Origin: Kiritimatiellia bacterium
GTDB lineage: Bacteria; Verrucomicrobiota; Kiritimatiellia; CAIQIC01; Lenti-01
Direction of reading: 5' to 3'
Length of the DNA: 6,228 nucleotides
Assembly: GCA_018432565.1 (NCBI GenBank)
Contig: JAHDSS010000277.1
Span: 1-6,228 of the forward strand
Numbering within the stretch: position 1 is the first letter of the stretch; every line of letters begins with the position of its first letter. A model generated the notes under the pieces. The model was not told the DNA's origin. It saw only the letters and a program-made list of their open reading frames with translations, and ran no database searches. The translations under genes and the position numbers were made by a program. This document shows, in pieces, positions 1 through 5,955 of this stretch.

Positions 1-198
1 ATCGCCCACCCGCAGCCCCGACGTGTCCTCAAACACCTGCAATTCCGCATTCTGGCCGCGAATGCGGATCACCTCCGCCTTCAGCGCGATGTCGCCGGTC
101 CTGGCGAAGCCCACTTCGCCCTGCGTCACCGGTTTGTCAAACCGCACGGTGGCCAGGTTGCCGTTGATTCCCACGATTCTGCCGACATTTTCGCTCAT
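1..198 (-). CDS. atpA: V-type ATP synthase subunit A, N-terminal fragment (cut by window edge)
   Basis: Subunit A is the catalytic, nucleotide-binding subunit of the V1/A1 head of the rotary V/A-type ATPase, in the cytoplasm. Only the first 66 residues are inside the window, starting MSENVGRIVGINGNLATV. They match the N-terminal beta-barrel of the family: a short strand with VGRIVGINGNLATV, then a GDIALKAEVIRIRG segment, then the ELQVFEDTSGLRVGD block, which corresponds to the family's 'QVYEETSGLxPGE' segment. The P-loop and catalytic residues lie outside the window. The ATG at 198 is chosen because homology starts there and a purine-rich GAAGGCGGA stretch lies just upstream. It follows the DUF2764 gene by 15 bases, so it is surely co-transcribed with it. 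The identification rests on motif and context; the truncation comes from the window edge and is not a mutation. Confidence 0.88.
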   Translation of the reverse strand, partial: MSENVGRIVGINGNLATVRFDKPVTQGEVGFARTGDIALKAEVIRIRGQNAELQVFEDTSGLRVGD

Positions 199-213
199 TT
201 TCGTCCGCCTTCG

Positions 214-774
214 TTATGTGAAATCCGCCGCGCCTTTCGACGCCGCCTTCTCTTCCAGTCGGGAAACCAGGTCTTCGAGCCGCTCGCGCCCGGCCGCTTC
301 GTCCAGCGCCGCCCAGCGCGCCGCCAGCATCAGCTTCACGGCAAAGGCCAGCACCGCCGGCCGCCCGAAGGGATCCGCCTGCGCCAGCTCCTCGACAAAC
401 TTCCACCGCGCGGCATCCAGCCCCGCCTCGCGCGCCAGGGGGTTGGCCTTGGCCAGCGCGTCGGACACGTCCTTGTCGAGCCAGACCGCATAGCCGGAAT
501 GGCTGTGAAGATAGCCCTTGGCCTCGACTCCCAGCTTGGCCGCCCGCGCCCGCGCCGCCGTGTTGCGGATCTGCGCATCCGCCGCCGCCCAGGCCTGCGA
601 AAACGCCGTGCGCCCCTCCGCCGCCCGTCCGGCCAGCAGCAAGTCCAGTTCCGCCAGATCTTCGTCGCTGAGCACTCCCTGGCACGCAAAGCGGAACTCG
701 TCCGGCGAAAACGGCGGCGGGGCCTCCAGCGACAGCGCCGGCAGCGAGGCCACCAGATAGGTGTAGTCGCCCAT
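214..774 (-). CDS. DUF2764 family protein of the V-type ATPase operon
   Basis: A 186-residue protein starting MGDYTYLVASLPAL. The opening 'Y-x-YLVASLPxL' and the downstream 'LLAGR' segment are typical of DUF2764, a family found between atpE and atpA in Chlamydiae, Bacteroidetes and relatives. It is presumed to take the place of a stalk subunit (C- or F-like) or an assembly factor of the V-type ATPase, but its exact role is not known to me. The protein is alpha-helical in character, rich in Ala, Glu and Arg, with no signal peptide or membrane segment, so it should be cytoplasmic. The ATG at 774 is preferred over the adjacent in-frame GTG at 777, because AGGA lies 7 bases before the ATG and only 4 before the GTG. 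The atpE stop is 9 bases upstream and atpA starts 15 bases downstream, which indicates one operon. Family and context are solid; function is inference. Confidence 0.82.
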   Translation of the reverse strand: MGDYTYLVASLPALSLEAPPPFSPDEFRFACQGVLSDEDLAELDLLLAGRAAEGRTAFSQAWAAADAQIRNTAARARAAKLGVEAKGYLHSHSGYAVWLDKDVSDALAKANPLAREAGLDAARWKFVEELAQADPFGRPAVLAFAVKLMLAARWAALDEAAGRERLEDLVSRLEEKAASKGAADFT

Positions 775-783
775 CACCCCGTC

Positions 784-1398
784 CTATTCCGCCGCCGCCT
801 GCTTCACAATCTCGGCCAGCTCCGGCCGCAGGAAACCCGCCAGCGAATCGGCGATGGCATCCGCGCTGAAGTCATGAAAGACCTGCTCATCCTTCCGGCC
901 CACCCGGAACCCCTTGAAAACGCCCTTCGCGCTCTCGATCTGGATGCCCGCCGCCAGCTTGTCCTGGTATTCCTTGGCGATGAACGCCTTGACCGCCGCC
1001 GCATCCTCTTCCCCCAGCATCGCCACGATGCCGCCCTGATCCCCGTCCCGGCCATAGGCCTCCGCCAGCTTCACCAGCATCCGCCCCATGATCTCCGGCG
1101 TCAGCGCCTGCTCCACCTTCTCCGCGGCCATGCCCCCGACCACGCCGCCCACCGACTCATTGATGCTGATCAGCAAATCCCGCGCCGCCTGCTTCAGGGT
1201 TTGCCTGCCCCGCGCCGCAAACGCCTCGGCGTCCTTCTCGGCCTTCGCCACCAGGTCTTTCGCCTGCTTCTGCGCGTCAGCCACGATCGCCGCCGCCTTC
1301 TTCTTGGCTTCCGCCACCAGCGATTCCGCCGCCTTCTCCCCGGATTCCACCCCCTCCTTGCGGATACGCTCGATCAAGTGTTGCAGTTCTTCAGCCAT
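784..1398 (-). CDS. atpE: V-type ATP synthase subunit E (peripheral stalk)
   Basis: Subunit E forms, with G/H, the peripheral stalk that holds the catalytic head against rotation. The 204-residue product begins MAEELQHLIERIRKEGV. Residues 1-75 form a long Ala/Lys/Glu-rich amphipathic helix (GEKAAESLVAEAKKKAAAIVADA and onward) typical of the family's N-terminal coiled coil. The rest is the globular C-terminal part that contacts the head. Length fits the family (about 190-210). The frame stays open upstream to 1506, but that extension is Gly/Arg-rich and unlike the family. The ATG at 1398 has AAAGGA placed 6 bases upstream, which decides the start. It is the first gene of the minus-strand operon E, DUF2764, A, and is divergent from the exported-protein gene at 1582. 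The call rests on coiled-coil character plus the operon partners. Confidence 0.85.
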   Translation of the reverse strand: MAEELQHLIERIRKEGVESGEKAAESLVAEAKKKAAAIVADAQKQAKDLVAKAEKDAEAFAARGRQTLKQAARDLLISINESVGGVVGGMAAEKVEQALTPEIMGRMLVKLAEAYGRDGDQGGIVAMLGEEDAAAVKAFIAKEYQDKLAAGIQIESAKGVFKGFRVGRKDEQVFHDFSADAIADSLAGFLRPELAEIVKQAAAE

Positions 1399-1439
1399 GG
1401 CTTGTCCTTTGCTCCATAGAAGTACGAAAACGCGCCGCC

Positions 1440-1469
1440 ACCATACAGCCCCCCCCGCCGGTCCTTCAA
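1440..1469 (-). promoter_or_regulatory. Candidate sigma70-type promoter for the V-ATPase operon
   Basis: Reading the minus strand, TTGAAG (1464-1469, 4 of 6 matches to TTGACA) is followed after 18 bases by TATGGT (1440-1445, 4 of 6 matches to TATAAT). Transcription would start near 1433, about 35 bases before the atpE start codon. The spacer contains a run of eight G on this strand (C at 1449-1456). The match is modest and the promoter consensus of this organism is unknown, so this is only a candidate. The rest of the divergent spacer 1399-1581 is very GC-rich. I see only a small GC hairpin (CGCCG-GCC-CGGCG at 1526-1538) without a T-tract, and no clear promoter for the plus-strand gene. Confidence 0.3.
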
Positions 1470-1581
1470 CCCTAAAAACCCCCTCCCCGCGCCCGCGGCC
1501 CGCCACATTCCACGCCGGTAACCTTCGCCGGCCCGGCGGCGACCGCAGGGGCTGAAAAGGAAATCATCAGGAGGCCCGCCC

Positions 1582-1926
1582 ATGAAAACCCGTTCCACCC
1601 TCCGACTCGCCGCCATCGCCCTCGCCGTGACCATGGCCATGCCGCTCAGCGCATCGGCCCGTCATCACCGTTCCGAGGATGTCCTCGCCGGGGCCGTGGT
1701 CGGCGCCGTCGTCGGCACCTTCATTGCCGCCGCCGCTTCATCCAGCGTGGAAATCGCGCCGGCGTACCCGGCGCCGGTCTTCTACGGCCCAGCGGCTCCG
1801 CCGCCGCCGCCAAACGGTCTGTATTACCACTGCGCCCCGCCGCCCCGGCCGGCATTCCGGCATCGCCCTCCCCCGCCTCCGCCCTGCCAGCCCCTCCGCG
1901 GGCCGTACTATAAAAACTGCCGCTGA
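1582..1926 (+). CDS. Small exported proline-rich protein with glycine zipper, function unknown
   Basis: A 114-residue protein I cannot assign to a named family. Residues 1-26 form a classical signal peptide: basic MKTRSTLR, hydrophobic LAAIALAVTMAM, then PLSASA with an A-x-A cleavage site before R27. The mature part opens with a His/Arg-rich HHRSED. It then has a hydrophobic segment (residues 34-52) carrying a GxxxGxxxG glycine zipper (G37, G41, G45), a motif for packing or oligomerising membrane helices. The remainder is Pro/Tyr-rich (PAYPAPVFYGPAAPPPPP, RPPPPPPC) and ends in YYKNCR, with three Cys (84, 102, 113) that could form disulfides. The start is well supported: AGGAGG at 1569-1574 lies 7 bases before the ATG. 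It is transcribed divergently from atpE. A membrane- or envelope-associated role is inferred from sequence character only. Confidence 0.72.
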   Translation: MKTRSTLRLAAIALAVTMAMPLSASARHHRSEDVLAGAVVGAVVGTFIAAAASSSVEIAPAYPAPVFYGPAAPPPPPNGLYYHCAPPPRPAFRHRPPPPPPCQPLRGPYYKNCR

Positions 1927-1964
1927 GCCCTCAAGGCGACGGGGCCAGACTCCGAATATCCAGT

Positions 1965-2363
1965 TTACTGCTTCGTCTGCCCCCGCTCGGAACTGCTCTT
2001 CAGCCAGCGGGCATACGCCTGAACCGGAATCTCGCCCGCCGCCAGTCCCAGCGTCTGCACCACCACTTCTTCTTCGGGGGCTCGAAACGAATACCCGTTC
2101 ACTTCCAGGAACAAGGCCGCCCCTACAAAACCCGCCCTTTTATTGCCGTCCAGAAACGGGTGGTTCTGAATGATGCCAGCCGCATAGGCCGCCGCCAAGT
2201 CGAACAGCTCCGGCTGTCCATAGGCAAATAGTTGCCGGGGGCGATTCAGGGCGGAATCCAGGAGGTCCATGTCGCGCACGCCCGGCAACCCTCCGAAGCG
2301 AACCAACATCTCTTCATGGAAGGACAGGGCATCCTCCATGTCGATCCAGACCGGCTCCTTCAT
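1965..2363 (-). CDS. doc: Doc/Fic-fold toxin of a type II toxin-antitoxin pair (death-on-curing family)
   Basis: A 132-residue protein, the usual Doc length. It carries the Fic-type active-site motif H68-P-F-L-D72-G-N-K75-R76, matching the Doc version HxFxD(A/G)NKR. Upstream is a family-typical segment GLPGVRDMDLLDSALNRPRQ at 26-45. The studied P1 Doc phosphorylates EF-Tu and so stops translation; its motif has Lys where AMP-transferring Fic proteins have Gly, as here. This gene therefore probably encodes a Doc-like kinase, but its target is not shown by the sequence. The start codon overlaps the antitoxin stop as ATGA (2360-2363) and has no Shine-Dalgarno of its own, suggesting translational coupling to the antitoxin. 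It is convergent with the exported-protein gene; the 38-base gap between them shows no convincing terminator. All active-site residues are present, so it looks intact. Confidence 0.9.
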   Translation of the reverse strand: MKEPVWIDMEDALSFHEEMLVRFGGLPGVRDMDLLDSALNRPRQLFAYGQPELFDLAAAYAAGIIQNHPFLDGNKRAGFVGAALFLEVNGYSFRAPEEEVVVQTLGLAAGEIPVQAYARWLKSSSERGQTKQ

Positions 2364-2584
2364 TGCGCCAGTTCACGCAGGGCGTTGCGATACCGGTGCA
2401 TCAGGTCCCGTGCAATCTTCGACTTCTCATCAAAGCCCTTGCGGTTCGGCGTGATCCGCACCGTCGCCTCCGGCGCTTCCGTCAGAAAAAGCGTGTCGCC
2501 TTCCTTGACCTGGAGCGAATGCAGGATCTCTTTCGGCAGAATGATCCCGTACGAGTTTCCGATCTTGCGCAGTTTGGTTTTCAT
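2360..2584 (-). CDS. AbrB/MazE/SpoVT-type DNA-binding antitoxin
   Basis: A 74-residue protein beginning MKTKLRKIGNSYGIILPKEI and continuing LQVKEGDTLFLTE, the signature of the swapped-hairpin AbrB/MazE fold (about residues 1-48). The fold binds DNA as a dimer and autoregulates many toxin-antitoxin operons. The charged tail from residue 49 (NRKGFDEKSKIARDLMHRYRNALRELAQ region, 47-74) is likely the part that binds and neutralises the toxin. It precedes the Doc toxin gene with a 4-base overlap, the standard antitoxin-first order. Doc is best known with a Phd/YefM-type antitoxin, so an AbrB-type partner is a less classical but known combination. No Shine-Dalgarno lies before the ATG at 2584; the upstream bases are AT-rich repeats. 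Fold assignment is strong; the mode of toxin binding is inferred. Confidence 0.88.
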   Translation of the reverse strand: MKTKLRKIGNSYGIILPKEILHSLQVKEGDTLFLTEAPEATVRITPNRKGFDEKSKIARDLMHRYRNALRELAQ

Positions 2585-2586
2585 GC

Positions 2587-2621
2587 TGTTATAACTTATG
2601 TTATAATATCCGGACTGTCAA
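2587..2621 (-). promoter_or_regulatory. AT-rich promoter and probable operator of the antitoxin-toxin operon
   Basis: On the minus strand a perfect TTGACA (2616-2621) is followed after 17 bases by TAAGTT (2593-2598), a weak -10. The plus strand shows two direct repeats TGTTATAA at 2587-2594 and 2599-2606, 12 bases start to start. Each contains the self-complementary TTATAA, so dimers could bind in either direction. The repeats straddle the putative -10, as expected of an autorepression operator for an AbrB-type antitoxin. If this -10 is used, transcription would start within a few bases of the ATG at 2584, giving a nearly leaderless mRNA, which agrees with the missing Shine-Dalgarno. The repeats and the -35 are seen; their regulatory use is inferred. 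Confidence 0.5.
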
Positions 2622-2729
2622 CCGCCGGCTCACGCACCGGCATGCCCCTCTGCCGTCCCTCTGCCGCCTACCCTCAACTCAACAGGATCCCTGCGCCCCT
2701 CTTGAAAAAGGTGGAGGGGGACGTGTGGT
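2622..2729. other. Intergenic spacer between the PPDK_N gene and the toxin-antitoxin promoter
   Basis: Just over 100 bases follow the stop of the large minus-strand gene. A weak inverted repeat, CCCCTC (2696-2701) with GAGGGG (2714-2719), has a 12-base loop and no T-run directly after it on the minus strand, so it is not a convincing terminator. No gene or RNA was recognised here. Confidence 0.4.
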
Positions 2730-5336
2730 CTATACCCCGACCGAGCTGCGCAGCATCGGAGGGCAAACGCTGACCACCACCTCCCGCCGAAGCCCGTCCG
2801 CCACCAGCCACACGCCGTCAAAATTCAGGTCATCGGCCCGCACCACGCGCAGCGCGTCGGGGGAAACCTCCGCCCCGGAAGCCAGTTCCGCCAGCCGGTT
2901 CGGCGCCGCCATCAGCGCCCCCAGATCCAGCCGGTTGCCCTCCCGGCCGGGAAACAGCGCGAAATACAGGATGTTCATCTCCACCAGTTCGCCGAAAAAA
3001 TGCGTGCCCAGCGACACGTCGGGCGTCAGGAAGTCGTGCATCATCATGACTTCGCAAATGGCCGTCATGTGGCTGATTTCCGAAAAACGCACCGGAACGC
3101 CCAGCGACGCCATGTGGGTGCCCCAGCGCCCGGGCCCGATCGCCAGGGTGCCGACTTCGATCCCCGCCAGCGCCCGGTTCACCATGCCCACGGCCCGCGC
3201 CACGCCGTAACGCTCCTGCTCGCCCATCGCGGCATACGCCTCCGGCACCACCAGCACCAGCCAGTCCAGCCGTTCGGCTCGGCTGTGCCCCACCACCGCC
3301 CCGCAGCCCTGCACCAGGATGTCTTCCGGACGGCATTCCACCGCCGGCACCTGCGGATGGTGCGTGCCCTGCACCTGCAGCGGCCGGCATTGCAGCAGAT
3401 TGATCAGATAGTCCCTGCCGTCCGGCAGGAAATTCACGGCGAATTCAATGTCCACCGGCTTGCCGTACACCCGTTCCAGGGTCTGGAGCATCTGCTGGAA
3501 GTCCGCCACGAATCCGGTCTGCGTCAGCAGGCCGTCAAAGGTCAGGAACCGCCCGCCTTCCGGCGTCTCGGTCGTAAAGAGGTCGTCGGGCACGCCGCGG
3601 GCCGAGGACAGCAGATCCGCGCACTCCCCGCCCGCCAGCCCCCCGGCATCCAGGTCCACGTAATCCATGCGGCGCTGGGTATGGCGGACGATCTCATCCA
3701 GGCTGCCTTCCGGCCGGCGCATCGGCGCATTCAGCGCCACCACCCGCGTGTAATCGTCATCCACCCGGTCCACCGCCCGCGTGCCCAGTCCGAACACCAG
3801 CCGCAGCACTCCTGCCCGCGGGTCGATCTCCGGGCCCCAGACGAAGGGATTGTACGAGAATCCCACGCCGGCCAGATGCGGATAAAACGCCCGCCCCTGC
3901 AGTTCGCCCGTCACCCGCATCACCAGCAGCGCCATCTGTTCGTCGCGCTTCAGCAGCCCGTGGCGTTCGCGGTACGAAAGCGCCTCGCGGCTCATGCTGC
4001 TGGCATAGACCGTGCGGATCGCGTCCAGGAACGACCGGAGGCGTTCCTCCAGGCTGCCCTGGTTCGCGCAGAACACGCTCTCGTACTTGCCCGCGAACGA
4101 ATTGCCGTAGGCGTCCTCCAGCAGCGAACTGGACCGCACAATCACCGGATACTGGCCGAAGTAGTCCAGCATCTTCTCGAACAGGCCGATCTCGTAGTGC
4201 GAGAACCGGCCCGTCAGGATGCGCTCCTGCGCCTCGTCCACGCCGTCGAGAAACGTATCGGGCGAGTGCTGTTTCTCGCGGATTTCCCACAGTCCGTTCC
4301 GCACCAGAAAACTGTAGAAAATGTCCGATCCGATGTAGAACGAGTCGTGCGCCTCCAGCTTCGCCCCCAGTTCGGGGCGTTCGCGCTCGGCAATCCGTCT
4401 CGCCAGCAGCATGCCCACCGCCTTGCCGCCGATCAGCCCCGTGCCGAACATCCGCCAGCGCACCTCCAGCACGTCTTCCAGGCTCAGGTACTGCTCCACC
4501 AGCGGCAGGATGGATTCGTCGCGCGTCACCAGCATCCCGATCAGCCGCCGTTTCAAAGCTTCCGCCTCCGCCCCGGCGCCCCCCTCCACCCGCAGCACCT
4601 CCTCCGCCCGCCGGACCACGTCGTCGCCATAGGTCTCGATCCGCGCGGACTGCGGCGGCACCCGTCCCAGCACCTGTGTCAGGCGCGCGCTCGACCGCAC
4701 CGTTGAGATCCCTTCCGCTCCATCCCACTCCAGCATCAGGTGGATCGTCGGCGAATGCCGGAACTGCGTTTTGATCGGCAGCACATACAGCCGCCCGCCG
4801 TACCCATACACCTCCAGAAACAGCTGCGTGGTCGCGCGCACCGGCTCGACCGCGTGTCGCGAATGACGCCCCCGCAGCAGCCCGAAGTAGGCCACCGTCT
4901 CCAGCCGGTACAGATACGGGCACGTCAGCATGAAAAAATTGCCCAGCATCGCGTCCGAGCACCAGTTCGTCGCCAGGTCCGACAGGCAGTCGAACAGGTA
5001 GTACGCCCCCAGGCCGTTCGCTCCGACCACCTCGTGGATCCGGTGCAGGAACACCTCGAACCCGGCTTCCGGCTCCAGGCGGATTTCCTCGCAGAACCCC
5101 TCCGGAAGCAGCCGCTCGTGCCGCGCGAAGCGGAAATACACCAGCTTCCGGCCGTCGCGCTTCGCCGCCGCCGCATACGGCTCCGCCAGCTTCCGGTACT
5201 GCCCGACATCGTCCACGTTCCAGACAATGTTATCCCCCGCCAGAATGCCGCACAGCGCCGCATCCAGCTGCGGCAGCCCCGTCGTATCGAGTGGAATGTT
5301 GTTCTTGGGCATAGAAGGGATAAAGGGTTCAGGCAC
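2730..5336 (-). CDS. PEP/pyruvate-binding (PPDK_N ATP-grasp) protein with KaiC-like N-terminal domain
   Basis: An 868-residue protein in three parts. Residues 15-200 resemble a KaiC/RadA RecA-like fold (TTGLPQLDAALCGILAGDN, Walker-B-like AYYLFDCLSDL at 111-121, GGRLYVLPIKT at 180-190), but the P-loop position reads NVDDVGQYRKL, so it has no GxGKT and should not hydrolyse ATP in the usual way. Residues about 295-655 match the PPDK N-terminal ATP-grasp: GGKAVGM (K305), VRSSSLLED (R401), SFAGKYES (413-420), DIEFA (E631) and LLQCRPLQ (Q649, R651), so ATP binding is likely. The C-terminal part has GPGRWG (734-739) and SLGTHFFGEL, seen in related uncharacterised proteins. No phosphohistidine (TSHAA-type) domain and no PEP-binding barrel are present, so it is probably not a PEP synthase or PPDK despite likely automatic naming. 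The start is uncertain: GTG 5336 overlaps the upstream stop by 8 bases with a weak AAGAAG, while ATG 5312 begins MPKNNIPLD without a Shine-Dalgarno. Substrate unknown. Confidence 0.85.
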   Translation of the reverse strand: MPEPFIPSMPKNNIPLDTTGLPQLDAALCGILAGDNIVWNVDDVGQYRKLAEPYAAAAKRDGRKLVYFRFARHERLLPEGFCEEIRLEPEAGFEVFLHRIHEVVGANGLGAYYLFDCLSDLATNWCSDAMLGNFFMLTCPYLYRLETVAYFGLLRGRHSRHAVEPVRATTQLFLEVYGYGGRLYVLPIKTQFRHSPTIHLMLEWDGAEGISTVRSSARLTQVLGRVPPQSARIETYGDDVVRRAEEVLRVEGGAGAEAEALKRRLIGMLVTRDESILPLVEQYLSLEDVLEVRWRMFGTGLIGGKAVGMLLARRIAERERPELGAKLEAHDSFYIGSDIFYSFLVRNGLWEIREKQHSPDTFLDGVDEAQERILTGRFSHYEIGLFEKMLDYFGQYPVIVRSSSLLEDAYGNSFAGKYESVFCANQGSLEERLRSFLDAIRTVYASSMSREALSYRERHGLLKRDEQMALLVMRVTGELQGRAFYPHLAGVGFSYNPFVWGPEIDPRAGVLRLVFGLGTRAVDRVDDDYTRVVALNAPMRRPEGSLDEIVRHTQRRMDYVDLDAGGLAGGECADLLSSARGVPDDLFTTETPEGGRFLTFDGLLTQTGFVADFQQMLQTLERVYGKPVDIEFAVNFLPDGRDYLINLLQCRPLQVQGTHHPQVPAVECRPEDILVQGCGAVVGHSRAERLDWLVLVVPEAYAAMGEQERYGVARAVGMVNRALAGIEVGTLAIGPGRWGTHMASLGVPVRFSEISHMTAICEVMMMHDFLTPDVSLGTHFFGELVEMNILYFALFPGREGNRLDLGALMAAPNRLAELASGAEVSPDALRVVRADDLNFDGVWLVADGLRREVVVSVCPPMLRSSVGV

Positions 5337-5955
5337 GCTTCTTTTTCGATCCGTAGCGGGCGGATTTTTCCTTCACTCCAAAGCCGATGGGCGGCTTTGG
5401 CGGCGGCTCCGGCGGCGGCGGCGGATCGAGGATTTCCATGAAGCGCCGCAAGACGTCTACGATCGCAGCGTCATGACCGTCCAGCCGCGCCTTCACTTCG
5501 CGCTCCAGCGCGGCGAGCTTGCGCGCCAGCGCCGCCGTGCCCGGCAAGGCGGCCCGCATGGCCACGAACGCCCGCACGACAAACACGCTCATCTGCACCG
5601 CCTGAGGACTGTTCAGCACCGTTGCGGCCATGATCGCCCCGTGCTCCGTGAAGGCAAAGGGCAGAAACCGGATATTCCTCGTTTTCGATGCGGTCACAAA
5701 TTGTGACCGCATACCCCCTAAACGTGAGGTCACAATTTGTGACCTCATGTTTTCAACATCCTGCGGTGCAAGCTGGAACATGAAATCGACAGGAAATTTT
5801 TCCGCATTCCGCTTGATCGCTTGGTTCAAGACCTTGGTGGCCACGCCGTAGAGCGCGGCCAAGTCCGAATCGAGGATTATTTTTTGCCCCCTGAGCGTGA
5901 AAATCAGGCTGTGAATCCTTTCCGGAATATATACCGCCGGCGTTTTGGATTTCAT
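5329..5955 (-). CDS. ORF6N domain-containing protein
   Basis: A 208-residue protein with the phage-derived ORF6N DNA-binding-type domain in residues about 8-112: IPERIHSLIFTLRGQKIILD, DLAALYGVATKVLNQAIKRN, FPVDFMFQL, then FLPFAFTEHGAIMAATVL. The segment before FTEHGA holds two near-copies of an octapeptide, MRSQIVTS (70-77) and MRSQFVTA (82-89), encoded by two DNA palindromes. A helical, probably coiled-coil region follows (138-176), then a Pro-rich linker (178-189) and a very basic tail ending GSKKKRA. The ATG at 5955 is chosen because GGGAGG lies 9 bases upstream and homology starts there; the open frame further upstream to 6168 only shadows the SDR gene. It overlaps the SDR stop by 4 bases (ATGA) and the next gene starts at its end, so it lies in an operon-like run. 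ORF6N proteins occur in phages and many bacterial chromosomes; the function here is unknown, DNA binding is likely. Confidence 0.87.
   Translation of the reverse strand: MKSKTPAVYIPERIHSLIFTLRGQKIILDSDLAALYGVATKVLNQAIKRNAEKFPVDFMFQLAPQDVENMRSQIVTSRLGGMRSQFVTASKTRNIRFLPFAFTEHGAIMAATVLNSPQAVQMSVFVVRAFVAMRAALPGTAALARKLAALEREVKARLDGHDAAIVDVLRRFMEILDPPPPPEPPPKPPIGFGVKEKSARYGSKKKRA
5688..5712. repeat. Perfect palindrome, copy B (core GGTCACAA-A-TTGTGACC)
   Basis: A 25-base perfect inverted repeat with 12-base arms around the single central base 5700: left arm ATGCGGTCACAA, right arm TTGTGACCGCAT. It lies wholly inside the ORF6N gene and, on the minus strand, encodes M-R-S-Q-F-V-T-A (residues 82-89). 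It shares its core with copy A at 5720-5752 and lies exactly 36 bases (12 codons) from it in the same codon phase. Confidence 0.9.
5720..5752. repeat. Near-perfect palindrome, copy A (core GGTCACAA-T-TTGTGACC)
   Basis: A 33-base inverted repeat with 16-base arms around the central base 5736 and one mismatch (5724 against 5748, G against T on the plus strand). The inner 23 bases (5725-5747) are perfect. It is inside the ORF6N gene and on the minus strand encodes M-R-S-Q-I-V-T-S (residues 70-77). Only 7 bases separate it from copy B. Either strand could extrude a cruciform, and the mRNA could form two adjacent hairpins. Confidence 0.9.

Noticed and set aside
1399..1506. N-terminal extension of atpE to a start at 1506
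   Set aside because: The extra 36 residues are Gly/Arg/Trp-rich and unlike the family, while the ATG at 1398 has AAAGGA at good spacing.
23..1555. Plus-strand open frames opposite the V-ATPase genes (23-493, 499-1419, 1088-1555)
   Set aside because: They are Ser/Ala/Arg-rich antisense shadows without domains; the minus-strand genes explain the region.
2696..2719. Possible terminator hairpin CCCCTC / GAGGGG
   Set aside because: The stem is only six pairs with a 12-base loop, and no T-tract follows on the minus strand.
3000..4706. Long open frame (568 codons) on the plus strand opposite the PPDK_N gene
   Set aside because: It is rich in His, Arg, Gln and Pro with no recognisable domain, lies fully antisense to a gene with clear motifs, and is expected by chance in GC-rich coding DNA.
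2730..5336. Naming the large protein PEP synthase or pyruvate phosphate dikinase
   Set aside because: Only the ATP-grasp part is shared. The phosphohistidine and PEP-binding domains required for those reactions are not seen.
5688..5752. Reading the palindromes as CRP/FNR-type binding sites
   Set aside because: CRP sites have TGTGA facing TCACA across six bases. Here the half-sites are in the opposite order with a one-base centre, and they lie within a coding region.
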